Positions 12,418-25,560 of a stretch of 64,000 bases of DNA are shown piece after piece. The position numbers and the translations under genes are program-made. Position 1 is the first letter of the stretch. Every line of letters begins with the position of its first letter. Under the pieces are notes generated by a model. That model saw nothing but the letters and a program-made list of their open reading frames with translations. It made no database searches and was not told the origin of the DNA. Source of the stretch: Gnetum montanum (Eukaryota; Streptophyta; Gnetopsida; Gnetales; Gnetaceae); NCBI GenBank assembly GCA_015680685.1, contig MNCI01029357.1:506153-570152 (forward strand). The letters run 5' to 3'.

Positions 12418-12720
12418 TTCGATGGAAGGATTATGCCAAATTTGTAATACTATCGATGACTTCTATTAGTATTCAGAAATGAAAGTTAACATCTCAAAAA
12501 CTAAAATCATAATTTTTTGTACATGATATAAGATGTATAACTATGCTATGAATAATCAATATGTCAACATAAGTTTCTATCATAAATATCTTATAAGATC
12601 CCAAAATTTAAAAAAGAACGACTGTAAAATAGCTAACAAAGTAATAAACTAGATAAGAAAAATGGAAGACATAGGTAAAAATATAAAAAAATTAAATTAA
12701 ATAAGAACGTCCAAAAATAT
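12418..12720 (+). pseudogene. Possible LINE reverse transcriptase fragment
   Basis: One frame reads YAKFVNTIDDF then SEMKVNISKTKIIIF, followed after about 20 residues by VNISFYHKYL. This is the order seen after the catalytic YADD box in LINE RTs: an 'F-C-x-x-x-x-L-K-V-N-x-x-K-T-K' helix, then a 'Y-K-Y-L-G' strand. The same K-V-N-x-x-K-T-K word occurs in the clearer LINE at 62.1-64 kb. Neither the YADD box nor GCPLSP is seen upstream, so this is a short fragment or a chance match. Confidence 0.35.
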
Positions 12721-15059
12721 AGTTTTTTCTTAAAGCAACATAATAATCCTTCAATTATTAGCCAAATATGCATAGTTTCTAATCAAATAAATCTAAATTC
12801 AAATATTGACCCTTAAATCCTCCAGGTAGAAGAAACTTGAAAATACTAAAAAAACATCAAGATTCTTCTATCTATGAACATTAGAAACATCATTTATGGA
12901 TAAGACATTTTAGAGAGTCACTACATTCCTAGGACCTCCAACACCATCTAAGATACCTAAAAAAGTTAAAAAGAAAAGTTACTCCAACATGACTAAGTAG
13001 GAAACGATTAGAATAACTTCCTATTCAAGCCATAGCGAAGGACCATGAATTAAAATAGCGCAATATGTAGGACTCTTCTAGCATAACTAGTTAGCATTTC
13101 ATACTCTCCTACTCTTCATCCATCCTAGCTCTTCTCTTTTCTCACCACTATATTATATCCATTGAAACTAGCAATGAACAAAAGATAATCATCAAGATCA
13201 TCTCACTATCTTTGGTAGCTAGCCTTCAAGCCATTTCTCCATCTTAGGTATTACCACTTTTAGAACTATTCATTATCTTAAACTCTTCTACCATTAAGCA
13301 TGTTCTTCATCTAGGTTCTACCTAGTTGCTAAAGCTATCCCTTTACACACATCCAACTAGTGGTGAGAACAAGAGATTAAAACTAGCAAAAAATAATGTA
13401 TAGGAAATCTCCATCACTACTAATGATTCCCCTTTACTTTGTTGCTTCCAAAAAAAATCACTTAAGGCTTACTAAAATTCCTCATAAACCAAAACAAAGA
13501 ATATGAAAAAAGAAAAAAATTGCAAAATGATTCAATGTTACATATACAGGTCTAGCAAACATAATTGATATATTTAAATCATATCTCTCTAACTACAAAC
13601 ACTCAATCTTCAAGGAATTCCTATAATATAATCCTACCTAAAAATCTAGTTATCCTACATACCCACATTTGTAAACCCTTGGACCTCATACTCATTGCTA
13701 ACAAATTCACTCTAGCCTGAATTTGCTACTAGCCTTTTCTCCTACTAATACAACTTCATATAAGATCACAACTAAAGTTTTCTTTTCTAATTCTTTGCAT
13801 GTTATTGAATGCATCAAATAGCCTATTAGATTATATATATAGATCTAAGGTGTTTCTCCTCCATAAATATGAGACTTCACTAATTGATATAATACTTTTT
13901 AGAGGTAAGCAAAAGTAAGAAATATTTTGCAAAATTCCAACTTATCATTGGTCATTGATTGAATTGGTAGTAAGAAAAATATCTTGAATTATTCTATATG
14001 AGATTCAAGATAACTTATATGAGATTAAATTTGTTATATGAGATTTACTAAGACTTTAATTTCTCTAACTTTTTCTTGGAAAACAATTATAACTTATAAT
14101 CTTTTAAACATGGAACATGACAAAGACGCTAATGAAAAAATTTGAAATAGATCCAAACATTGATAAGAATCTTATCAAAAAACATCATTCTTATTAAAAG
14201 TCATGAGACTTGTATATTTAATAATACTTTAAGTGGATTTGAGACTTCAAATCAAGCTAAGACTTCATAAATAAAAACATATACTACCTTGTAGTAACCA
14301 ACATCCAAATATTATTTTAATACCTCATCAACATAATCTTGCATCTAAATAAATATTCAAAATAGTACCCTATACTAAACCTTATCCAATATTATTTTAA
14401 TACTTTTCAACATAATCTTAATAAATGATTTAGTAACACTAAATAATGCTAATAAATTATGCTCATCCAAGTACCCAATGCTACATGATGTTATTCCATG
14501 GTATCTGGCTAATAGTTGCACAAGGTTAGTACAACATAATAAAATCATACCAATTAATTTTAAAATATTAACATGTAAGTAATAAATATTTTAAAAAATT
14601 AAACTAAAAGCCATAGCTTAACACTATGAGCTAACTACGTAATTAACAACATACTAGCCAAGGATTTAAAACATATAATACTAATACAAAATATATCCAA
14701 CCATTAAGATTATCTAAGGGGATCCAAATTAGGGTTGTTACATATCTTGACATAAAAGTCTCTTAAAATTACAAATGAATTTAGTACATTATTTAAAGAA
14801 TTTCATGTGGTATGAAAGGCTTATTTTCTTTAAATAAATGTAAGAAATTTATTTTTGTGTAGGATATCCAAGAGTAACTCTATCATTTTATTATTCAAAT
14901 AACTTTTTTTTAATGGATGGGTTACTTGGGATCTTAGCCTATCAAATATATAAAAGAAATTCAAATGCTTTTTTAACTCAATGAATTTAAAGTGAAGAGC
15001 CAAAGATAATATGATATTATTTTTCTCAATGTAAATATTATACCCTTAAAAGGTAAAGT
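12721..15059. other. AT-rich sequence without recognisable genes
   Basis: Both strands are full of stop codons. I see no LTR ends, RNA genes or long tandem repeats. It lies between blocks Z and X of the first copy of the duplicated region and is missing between the same blocks in the second copy (near 18295). Confidence 0.5.
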
Positions 15060-15390
15060 TATTTATCAATTTATAGCCTACACTCATAATCTTTTAAAAT
15101 CCGCAATGTATGAATACTTCAAAAAAGTGATAATGAAGATCCATGATGAAGGATGGCTTCATGAGTAACTATTATGATCTAATAAATGAAACATTGAAAA
15201 ATATATTCTTTATTCTAATCTCAAGAAAGTCCAAAAATTGGTAAAACAAGAAATATTTGAAAACCTTTGGTCAAATGTAGAATGGAAACAAATATTTTTA
15301 TTTGAATAGTATTAGAGGATGTCTTAATTCAAATGAAAAAATTTTATCTTATGCTATTCCACATCATTTTTGATACATAATTAGTAGAGC
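15060..15390. repeat. Old repeat, block X copy 1
   Basis: It matches 18295-18492 and, beyond element B, 28446-28515. Shared words include 'atgaagatccatgat' / 'atgaaaattcatgat', 'attctttattctaat' and 'ttgaatagtat'. It supplies the uninterrupted target site for element B near 15315. Confidence 0.55.
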
Positions 15391-15449
15391 ATGAATGGAA
15401 TCTTTGAGAACGATACAATTGACTTTATATTGAGTAAGATAGAAAGGGA

Positions 15450-17365
15450 TTGCTATTATATTATTTTATCATCCATCAAAGGCATCATTTCAACCATACC
15501 TATCTCTCACTTTTGTGCCATATTATCACCCTCATGATAGGTGTATTGATAGTATCTCATTTTCTACTCTCATCATTTTATTTTTTATTTCTATTGTCAT
15601 TTTTATTTTTATTTGTTATCTTTTTATCACGCTATCTGATACTCTATTTCTCTCTCCTCATTCCTTTTCCATTCCCCATTGTACTTTTAATGAAATAGTG
15701 CACTTTGAGTGAATCTGCTCTAGTTCAATGAGAATATACGAAGTGATAAGTAGGAAAGAATATGTACACTCTACTACATTTTAAATTTGAAAATGAAGTG
15801 ATATAACTACTATAGGGATTTATCCATATTGCAATTCTATGACACAACACTTCACTCTAAGTGTATGATAATGTTTCTAATATTTTCTTCATATCTTTGC
15901 TTATTTATCTGTTTTTTTCTTTTCAATCTACCTCTTTATCTTTATTACTTTGCATATCTCCATATTTAATTGATCCTTCACTCCCTCTAGTTTCAACAAA
16001 CTAGTGAGGATTAAGTAATTTTTTTCTATTTTAGTGAAGGTATGTACTTCCAAGTTGGAACAGAATGAGCATATCATCTATTAAATCCTTTTTACCATCA
16101 TGTGTATAATCTATCCATGCACCACTTTGTGGCATAACATCATTCTCATAACATGTGTACTAGTGATATTCTGGTATTTTATTTATTTGCCTTTCATTTT
16201 ATTATTCTTTATTATCTAGATATCTCTTCATCAACATATCTCATCAAAATTACTATCTATCAAGTGCATTAGTTCCATTAGCACTATCGACATCTATTCA
16301 TCATTCTTAACATCTCTATCTAGCTTTACTAGAAATATCACTTTAGCATTAACTTCATGAGTAGCTTTAGCATCATCTCTCTCTCTCTCTCTCTCTCTCT
16401 TCTTGATAAATCCTTCTTTAGACATCCAACAACATCCATCAAGAGAGGATAATTTTAATCCCATTTTTTGTCTTTCTAAGCTATGAATAATCTTGGGTAC
16501 TCTTCTGGCATGACTTTCATTAGCCTCTTTGAGTAACCTTTCATTATCTCATTTCATTCTTGACATCACAAGTGATGTCTACCATTAGTTTAAATATTAC
16601 AAGAATTGTCAACATCATCATTTTCATCATTTCACATCACGTGATGCTGGAAGTAGCATTTTGCATCAACTTCACTGTCACTTTCTACATCAACATTAGC
16701 AACAATCAACTAGTAATGTCATTGGTGACATTCAATGTCATCTTCAACATCAATATTAACTGATGAAGTTTGAAATAATTTTTGATCTAAAAATACACAA
16801 GTTTAGCTCTTATTTACATCTTTTTGGATATTTGATCATTTTCATTCATTAAGAAAGATGAATGAAAGATCTTACACTTCCTAAGTTCTTATATCTATTT
16901 TTCATCTTATCTCTTTCTAGGATTATTTATATTCATTCATCATTAAACATTTATAATCTATTAGCATGTTTACCTATCATCTATATTCTATCAAGAGTTA
17001 AAGAGGTTCAACAATTTTAAGTTAATTACACAATATCATTATTAATGATATCACCTACATCTCTCTAACATTAACCTATCAAAAATTTTCTATCAACATC
17101 TCCTAATTTCTTAAGAGGTAGCAAAATTAGTTTGTGGCCTCAATGAGAAGATTTGTTACTTGAGTTTCCTCTAAGATTAGATTATGTATAATCTATTTTT
17201 GCTTCTTCAACATACAAGTTTTCTTATATTATCATTTTAACCCTTCAATTTATTACTTCTATTCTTATTGTTCTCATAATTACCTATATTTTCCAATAAA
17301 TTCCTCTCTCTCATTCCATTTTTTCACATTTTCATTGTAATCATTGATTTTTGCTTATTAATCAT
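15450..17365. repeat. Old repeat, block Y copy 2
   Basis: Second copy of the sequence at 541-1887, not interrupted by element A; position 17357 onward shows the empty insertion site. Short hydrophobic frames here (15450-15712) come from T-rich sequence and are not conserved in copy 1. Confidence 0.6.
16376..16400. repeat. (CT)n microsatellite
   Basis: A pure CT dinucleotide run of about 25 bp. The paralogous place near 1030 has only 'atctctctatct', so the run expanded after the copies separated. Confidence 0.9.
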
Positions 17366-18294
17366 TTAATTGAAACCTCCCTTTCTATCTTTTAAACACT
17401 ATATATTTCTCTATGTTTTATTGATGCATTACTCATATTACACCTTTGTTTTAACACCAGCATTTTATTATTTATCTTTGCATCATTTGACCCCCTAAGT
17501 CCATATTAATTTTTAAGAAGCAAAGTGCTAATCTATTGGCATTTTCAACCATTCTTTGAAATGAAATTTGATTGCATAAAATCACAAGCCAAGTTATTAT
17601 ATAAATGTGAAGGTTTCATGGGTTGTCCTTGTAGAATAATTTTACTCCAACCTATTGGATTGATTGAATTATAAAATTTTTTCATATAATATTTTTATAT
17701 CTTAATGCTAATTCATTCAATTTAAATCTATGATTTATGACATGCAAGTGACAAACATATTAATAATGAGGTATTAACCTAGTGTTAAGAGTCTTAACAT
17801 AGAACTCCTAGGTCATAAGTTTCTAAATGAAAGCATTAAGTTAAGGAAAAAATTTTATAAAAGGAATTCTAAGCCTAGTATGGTCTAACAAATTTATGAT
17901 GGTATAAATAAACATAATTAACTACATTTAATATTAGTTTTAATTTCAATTATTTCAATGCAATTAGAACATATATTGGCAAATTAAGGTTTTAGATTCA
18001 AAACTTACTAGACTATAGAAGTATTTGATTAATTACATTGAAAATAATATATTTATAGAATTGGTAATATATAAATATTTAGCAAGGACTTCTAGTTCAT
18101 CTACATATCAAGGGTTTGAAATTTTTTCAATCTTAAGGATGATGATTTGAAAGGCTTTCTTCATAAGGACATCATGGTCTTATTAACTACTTTTCTTTTC
18201 AACAATTAGATATCATCTAGAAAGAAGAACCCAATTCTTATTTGGCAAATAATATTAATCTAGCTATGGTTTCACCAACAAATTGATATTTTTA
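17366..18294. repeat. Old repeat, block Z copy 2
   Basis: Homologous to 11203-11800, directly following block Y. A tRNA-like motif at 17770-17835 ('gtattaacctagtgttaag', then 'cctaggtcataag') matches the pair in copy 1. Confidence 0.55.
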
Positions 18295-18492
18295 TTTATA
18301 AAGATAACTCATAATGAAAATTCATGATAGGGGATGGCTTTATGAGGAAATTTTATGGCCTACTAAGTAGAACATTTAGGAGTACATTCTTTATTCTAAT
18401 TTTAGAAAAATTGTAAATTTGTAAAACAAATAATATTTCAAAATCTTTGGGAAAATGTAAAAGGAATAAATATTTTGATTTGAATAGTATCA
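18295..18492. repeat. Old repeat, block X copy 2, left part (split by element B)
   Basis: It matches 15110-15320 and continues at 28446 on the far side of element B. Confidence 0.55.
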
Positions 18493-18497
18493 AGAAA
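18493..18497. repeat. Left target-site duplication of element B (agaaa)
   Basis: It pairs with aggaa at 28441-28445: four of five bases agree and the difference is an A/G transition. The homologous unfilled sequence near 15320 supports a single insertion here. Confidence 0.65.
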
Positions 18498-20208
18498 TGA
18501 AACACCACCAAATTTGGACTATAATGTCTCGACTACAAATTTGGCCAAGTGTTGAGACTATGCTTGAACCCAATTGAGAGTGTAGTCAGCCTCCAATAGA
18601 GAGCATAGTCAACACAAAGGCCAGTTTTGCAATTTTTTCTAAGTGTCATCATGAAGCTAGAAGCTGCAAATTTTTCTAAGTAGTAGGACTATGCTCTCCT
18701 TTGCCCTAAAGCATAGTTAGCCTCCTGTGGAGAGCATAGCCAACACAAAGGATAATTTTGCAAATCTTTTTTAGTGTTAAGTCAACCGTTGCAAAATTTT
18801 ATAAGTGCTAAGACTACGCTCTCCACTACCCTAGAGCATAGTCAACATGAAGGTCATTTTTCAGCAATTTTTTCTAAATGTTGAGACTATGCTCTCCACT
18901 ATCATAAAGTGTAGTCATCCTTTAATGGAGAGCATAGTTAGCACAAACCTAGTTTTTTTGTAGTTATTTAAGTGCTAAGACTACATTCTCCATTGTATTG
19001 GAGCATAGTTAGCTTCTAGTGGAGAGCATAGTTAGTAACAAAAAGTAGCTTTTCAAAAGTTTTAGCAAGTCTTAGACTACGCTCATCCCTAGTTGGGAGC
19101 ATAGTGAGCCTCTCATGGGGAGCATAGTTTGCCAAAAAGCTTAGATTCCACTAGCATTGAGACTAGGCTCTCCCCCAACCTAGAGCATAGTCAGTAGGAA
19201 GCAAGATTTTGAAAAAGTTTTCTAAGTCTTGGGACTACACTCTTCACTACCCCAGAGCATAGTCAGCCCTCAATGGAGAGCATAGTTAGCCAGAATAGCC
19301 TCTGGTGGCCTCCATAGCACATCAATGGAATGCCAACATAGTTAACTCACCCCTAGCAAGGATAGTTGATAGAATCTTTCTCTCTCTTGCATTCCCTCTT
19401 GCCCAAAATTGTAACTACACTCAACCCCACCAACCTAGTGGAGAGCATAGTTGGGTGAGAGTGTAGTCCTAACCGTCTCCTCTGACACGTTATGATCATG
19501 CTACATTTCATGCTAATCCTAATCCTATAAATACCCTGTGCCCTTAATGTTTTTAGGGTTGGCATTTTAGCAAATCAAGGATTGGAAAATTTTTGGATTA
19601 GCATTTGGCAAATTTATAGATGATTGTAGCACCACCGCAACCTAACAAAACATCACATCCCATGATACACTGCAGCGACCAACCCAATAGACATAGACAC
19701 CCCAACTAGCACTAGTCTTCATGACCATACACCTTTAAAATTGTGACTATGCTCTCCACTATGCCTATTGAACCCCATGTACCTTCTAACCACTTTTGGT
19801 GCTAACTATACTTAGCCCCATTTGGGGTGGTATTCTACTTCTCTCTCTCTCTCTTTGTATTTTTAGCATTTCATTTACATTTTTCATTGTTCCACCACAT
19901 AGCCATGTCTAGAACTATGCTTGGATGGAAGTCTTGAAGTGTTGACACCCTCATTATTGCCGAGAACTTTGACTACACTTGACACTGTTAACACCATTGA
20001 TATCATCCAAAACACTTAGCATTATTCCACATCAGCATGGTAGCTAACCACACTACACCCTGGTTACATCTAGTAAGTTCCTATTTGACTGACAAGATTA
20101 TTTAGGGCATCCCATCACTACCTCCAATAGGCCCTCACATGGATTCAGAGTTAGGCTATGCACCCATCAACCTCAATGTTCTAGCCATCAACATTTTCAG
20201 TCATTATA
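18498..20208 (+). repeat. 5' LTR of element B
   Basis: It starts TGAAACACCACCAAATTTGG and ends about ...TCATTATA. The pair at 26777-28440 starts TAAAACACC, one G-to-A change. The next bases (20209-20235, with 'ttttgatgctagaaggagg') are where a primer-binding site belongs; I cannot name the tRNA with confidence. A plausible basal promoter is not obvious. Confidence 0.85.
18545..19300 (+). repeat. Array of about eight hairpin-like units in element B 5' LTR
   Basis: Units of roughly 65-125 bp repeat the plan 'gactatgctctccact...gtggagagcatagtc', that is, a word and its own reverse complement separated by 25-40 bp, joined by spacers such as 'aacacaaaggc' and 'tttctaagtgct'. Clear units start near 18553, 18685, 18812, 18884, 18982, 19073, 19158 and 19233. 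The same array occurs in the 3' LTR (26830-27540). Related words continue inside the element at 20400-20575. Confidence 0.8.
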
Positions 20209-20389
20209 GTTTTTTGATGCTAGAAGGAGGACCAAACCACTTTCTTGGACTTTGTTATGGTTAGCTAACATGCTCTCTGCATTGTAGTTGTCTATCAACC
20301 CATCAGTGTAGATTGGAACCTATAGTCAGTCACCTTAGATCCCCGCGTAGCAACTCAAATCATACTTCTCTCCACTATTCTTCTAAGTT

Positions 20390-20580
20390 TCCATTCTCTT
20401 AGCATAGAGAGTGTAGTTGCCACTCAACGTAGATAGTGTAGTGTGTGGAGAGCATAGTCAACTCTTAGCATAGAAAGCATAGTTAGTTCTCAGGATACAA
20501 AGTGTAGTCCGTGGAGAGCATAGTCAGCTCTTAGCATAGACAACATAGTCCATGGAGAGCATAGTCAGCATAGTTAGTGG
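20390..20580 (+). repeat. Short repeats related to the LTR hairpin words, in element B leader
   Basis: The words 'gagagcatagtcag', 'agcatagaaagcatag' and 'gtccatggagagcatag' recur about every 20-50 bp downstream of the primer-binding region and before the gag frame. They share the 'ggagagcatagtc' core of the LTR units. Confidence 0.65.
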
Positions 20581-20599
20581 TGTTAGTGGAAATAGGGTT

Positions 20600-23500
20600 A
20601 GTTTTAGTGTCATCCATAGTACTCTACAACTAGAAATTCACAACTCTCCCATTCACAACTTGATCTATGACCATGAATCTAGATCAATGTTCAACATCAG
20701 TGTCAAACATACTTGACATCTTTACCATCCAAAAAGAGGCTAGGATTAACAATGTTGGAAATCTCATGATGGTAGGACTGAGGTAATCCCTTAGGCTACA
20801 TGACCAAGATCTAGAGCATGTTGTGCTCAACAATGAATAATACAACTTCATAAGTGTAAATATCCAAGCAGGGTTGCCTATAGATCACCTTGACAAGGAG
20901 GTGAAATGAGACTTTGAATTAATCCATAGGGGTGGATGGGAGTATATCACTTCCTTATTCAACATCATCCTACTCATAGAGCCCCACCACCAGTTGCTAT
21001 CCTTGCTCATTCAAGGAAGTGAATGTGATGTGGGAACTAACTATGAGGAAGTCCTATAGGATGAAGAAGACAAGTTTGAAGCTCACTTCAAACACAAGAA
21101 CCCCTTCCACACTATATTCTAACAACCACTCCCTAGTCTGGTCCCTCCTTAATTCAGTTTACATGTCCTCTCTGAGATGATTATAACATTAGCATCACCT
21201 TCCCACTCTACCAGGCTTACGTTGATTCCTATAGTGGTAACGCATCAAACACAATACATGCAATATGATGCAATAGCTCCATTTAACTTGTTCTTCATGG
21301 CATCATCTCAAATTTCCTAGCCATCATTGCTAGAAAAAATCATGTTAGCTCAACCCTACATTCACACAAGGCCTACCTCTAGGCCCCAAAAAGCACAGAC
21401 ACCTTGCATCCTACTTATTCATCAATGCCCTCGATGTCAGTCCAATCCACATGTGCGTGGCTTGCCCGAATCATCATGCCAATAACATAGCCAATGCATC
21501 AACCACATCGCATGGCTCCAAAACTGGTAATCTGGCCCTAGGTTATACAACCAACATAGAAAATAGCATAGCCAATGCAACTGGCTAGTGCATCTCAAAA
21601 CTTGGATCAGGTGTTCCAAATTTTGACAAAGGAGATGAGGCAACTCAAAGCTACTTTCTTTGAAACTATCAAGAAGATGGACTTTTACAAGGATGACCCT
21701 ATAAGTCCTATGTTCCCACCCTTGACTCTACCAACTAGGGTCTTGTTGCCCCAATTCACCAAGTACAATGGTGAAGGAGAGCCCAACGTGCACCTGGTCA
21801 CATTCTAGTTTGAGTACCTACTACTACAAGCCTAGACATATGCCATCACACATGTATTTGTCATGTCACTAACTAGAAAAGTGCTAGACTAGTACTGAGC
21901 ACTACCCAAGGGTTCTATTTCCTCTCTGGAAGACCTCTTAAGCTAGTTCATGATGTGCTTCAAGTACAACGTGAAGCTAGAAGCAACCTTAGACTAGCTA
22001 ATGCAGGTCAAGTAGGGCCACTTAGAGCCCGTGCACAAGTTCATCTAATGCTAGAGTGCCTTGTTAAATGAAATATGAGAGCCAATGGCTAAGGCATACC
22101 TCTTGGCTATCTTCAAGGATGCAGTTAATGACTTCATCAAGTTAAAACTGTACTACTTAGGCTCGCAATCACTAAGCCAAGCCTTTGCCCAAACTAAGAG
22201 CATAAAAGATGTAGAGCAAGCTAGCAAGAACCTATCCTATGTGTCCTACAAAGACTAGCATGCAATAAAGTAGAATGTAATAGTGGCAATGGTAGCCACA
22301 TAGGCTAAAGCAACCAATTAGGGTTTGATGAATAGTTGGCCTAAAGTCCTAGCTCACAAAATTGCCAACTCTGAAGCCCAAGTAACTAACCTATCCACAT
22401 CTATAGTGGCCATAATACAAGTAGGCCAAAGGTGCAGCTTTGAGCACAAGGATCGCTCAAAGTATACTCCATTGCCATTGAAACCCTCAGAGACACTAGA
22501 TCAACTATTGAAAGCTAGGTGCATCCAACATAAGCAAATGTCTAAGGATGCCTACAAAACATATGACAAGTACTGTGAGCTAGTAACGAATCCTACCTCA
22601 ATAGCACCAAAAGAGCCCCTAATCCCATAGCACTTCAAGCTAGACCAATTCTATCATTATCACTAGTTATTTGATCATAACATAGACTTCTTTCAAGCTT
22701 TGCAAGACAATCTACAAAGGATGATAGATAGGGATGAACTAGTTCTTGACATAGCAAACCTAGTTAGGCCCTAGAACTAATCCATGAGGGTGTACAATGA
22801 TCTTCTAAATATATATGGTACTAGCAATGTCATAAACACCATTAGCATGGGTGGCAAGTCACAACTAGTGTAGTAGACCTTTATGGTCTGAGTGTCTTCT
22901 AGTAGTGCAAGGGTCCCCTCAACCTCCATGAGTTCAAGGCCCCCATTCATTGTTAAAGTGCCACATTGAGCACCCTCAACATCCTTCATGGTCAAGGTCC
23001 CATAGCATGTCACAACAACTACTCAACTGTCATTTGTTGTTAGGGTGTCACAATGTGTTGGCCCCTCACCTACCTAACTTGATAGTGTACAATGCATTGG
23101 CTGCTTCTAGTCTAAGGGCCAACCCTAGCAACAACATGGGTAGACCCACTAGATGGCAATGCAAGAGGCCCAACAAATGTCTTGCAAATGAAATGGCTAA
23201 GCAAAAATGAGACCAAAGAACACTGGGTTTGTCGAAGATGGTCCCTATCTCTACAGTCCCTATGGCTAAAGCAACTAAAAGGGCTATAACCAGCAAACCA
23301 CAACCAAGCACTAAGGTCCCCAAATAGGCCAAGCAATCAAAGCCTAAGTCACCTTGGTGAGAGATTCATCTCTTAGGCCACATAAAGGAAGTCAAGGCCA
23401 ACAAAATGGTAGACAATGACAAGGACTTCATAGATACATTAACCCAAGTTAAACAGGTGCTTAAGTAGAAAAATACCACATTGAGACTATATGACTTGAT

Positions 23501-23690
23501 TATGGCCTCATCTACCCATCATGAAGAATTGGTGTAGATGTTGAACTTCATCCCTATTATAGAGGAAATCCATACAAATGAGAACTCCATCCATGAAGTG
23601 ATGTTGCCCCTTGCACCATAGGAATCGAGTCCAACATCCCTATTATTTCACAACAAATTAATTAAGGTCAACACTCAGAAGGGTGAGGTC
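20600..23690 (+). pseudogene. Element B gag remnant
   Basis: The best segment starts near 21575 (NLDQVFQILTKEMRQLKATF) and runs through VLLPQFTKYNGEGEPNVHLVTF to a helical region ending near 22230 (SQAFAQTKSIKDVEQASKN). That is the layout of the Retrotrans_gag domain of Tat-type elements (P-x-F-x-x-Y-x-G-x-x-D-P-x-x-H-L). Near 22640 the words FYHYH...DHNIDFFQALQDNLQRMIDRDEL match the zinc-finger-like tail (YCRYH...H..E.C..L...I..LI..G.L) with its Cys residues lost. There are many stops and at least one frameshift. Confidence 0.7.
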
Positions 23691-23699
23691 ATAATGGCC

Positions 23700-24356
23700 C
23701 CCATGTTTGTCACCATACACATTAGGTAATGCAAAATTCAAAGTGTGCATGTTGACAATGGGGCAGCAACAAATGTTATCCCATACATTATTGTTGATAA
23801 GTCAAGCCTCACAGACCAAATCAAGCCAACAAAAACCACATGCTTGAAGTCCTTTAATGGGTCACACTTCATCATTAAGGGTACTATGACAATAGCCTTC
23901 ATGGTAGGAGACAAATTCCCCACCATTGCTAAATTCATCATCATAGAGGAGGTGATAGGATTTAACTTGATATTAGGCAAGCCTTAGTTGGCCCAACTAC
24001 TAGCTATCTCATCCCCAATTTATCAAGAAATTCACCTTCTATATGAAGGTGATGAAGTTATTATCCATAGTGATAATGTCATCCCTTTAGCTATCAACAA
24101 TATAAACATGAAGCAAGGGTCAGAGATTGAATTCCTTGATGACACAACTTTGAGAAATAATAAGAAACATGAGGCTGATGCACCTAAAGTGTTGATAGAA
24201 GCCACTGACCTTCTAGGGGATGTCCTATGGGTAGAATTACCCTTGAATGTAACAAGTGAGGGTCAAGGAGACTACCAAATAGTGCAATCTAGGCCTTATG
24301 TGCCCCTAATACATTCTGGGTTAGGAAGAAACTGCATGACTAAGGTAGCCCCTTAG
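23700..24356 (+). pseudogene. Element B aspartic protease remnant
   Basis: An open stretch gives MFVTIHIR just before VHVDNGAATNVIPYI, the Tat-type form (V-D-G-G-[AS]-x-N-x-[LI]-P) of the retropepsin active site, with Asp kept. It continues with GVGDKFPTIAKFIII-like sequence and NLILGKPWLAQL after one stop (read as Trp), then IYQEIHLLYEGDEVIIHSDN. That is the segment linking protease to RT in autonomous relatives. The frame ends at 24358 and nothing that looks like RT follows. Confidence 0.75.
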
Positions 24357-24619
24357 TCTGAAAGAGTGCTAGGAACCTACATGCTATTCACTTTTCCACA
24401 CCCTGCATCTTTCTCCCCACTTACGTTGCATTAGCACTACAACATATTATTTGCATTTAGCTGAATCACTTAGCTTACCATCCACATTGGTTATGCATTC
24501 AATAACTTAGTTTACATTTCTTCCATTTATACTTTAATGCATTTCCTTTCATGCATAAAAAACATCAAAATGCATAAGAATCATAAAAACTAAAATTAAA
24601 AAAATAAGAGGTAGCAACA

Positions 24620-25215
24620 AATGGCCTGTCATGCCCTTAAACTGGCAACATTATGACCAACCATGGCCTTAAATTGGCAACATTGCAGCTCGTCCTAGCC
24701 TTAAATTGGCAACATTATAGCTTGACATGGCCTTAAATTGGCAACACATAGCCCACCAAGGCCTTCAACTAGAAATGTTGCTACCTACCAGGCCTTAAAT
24801 TGGCAATGTTATGACTTTCCATGGCGTTAAACTGGAGACATTGTGGCCTAGGATGACCCTAATCTAGCAATCTATGGCTTGCTATAGCCTAACACTGGCA
24901 ACGCTTTTACTTCCAATGCTATGATCTAGAATGGCCTAAAACTATTGTGTTTAAATAATCACAACAGCTTGGAATGGCCTTAAACTATCAAAATGGTCCA
25001 AAATGGACTAAAACTATTACCTTTAATTCTATAATCCAATAGCCCACTATGGCCTTAAACTAGCAATGCAATGGCCTGGAATGACCTTAAACTATCCACA
25101 ACAGCCTAAAATGGCCTAAAACTACCACCACGACCCAAAATGACAAAAAAAATACCATTGGCCCGCTATGGCCTTAAACTAGCATGGGGCCTATGAAGGC
25201 TTCAAACTAACAATA
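24620..25215 (+). repeat. 31-33 bp tandem array in element B 3' region
   Basis: At least ten diverged units carry 'ggccttaaattggcaaca' followed by a variable 'ttatgaccaaccat'-like tail. The most regular units lie between 24628 and 24850 and they become looser towards 25215. Tat-lineage elements are known to carry tandem repeats in their 3' untranslated region, sometimes as seeds of satellite DNA. Confidence 0.8.
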
Positions 25216-25329
25216 GATTGGATATGACTCTCAATGACCTAAACTTGCATACTCATAGCAAATATAATAAAATCATCAAAAAACATACTTGAAGCTATAC
25301 TACATTTAGCATCCAACATCGCACATCAT

Positions 25330-25560
25330 CAAAGCAAGATAAGCAATTGTCTACTATGACACTCAAAATAGCATAGCAGTCCACTATGACAATAAACTAG
25401 CATAACTCATTTGCTATGATGCTAAACTAGAATAGCATCCATTTGCAATGATGTTAAAACTAGCATATAGTAGTCCACTAGGACTATAAACTAACATGGT
25501 CTACCAGGACCTTAAATTAGTAAAGCCACGATCTACCAAGACCATATACTGGGTTCATGG
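25330..25560 (+). repeat. Second, looser tandem series in element B 3' region
   Basis: Words such as 'tagcagtccactatgac', 'ataaactagcataac' and 'tttgctatgatgctaaac' repeat about every 40-45 bp. The unit is related in plan ('...actatgac...aaactagca...') to the array just upstream but longer. Confidence 0.55.

Noticed and set aside
15450-15712. Two overlapping hydrophobic frames resembling membrane proteins
   Set aside because: They result from T-rich repeat sequence and are not conserved in the paralogous block.
18545-19300. CRISPR-like array
   Set aside because: The units are palindromic and diverged, lie inside an LTR and occur in both LTRs. This is plant DNA with no cas genes.
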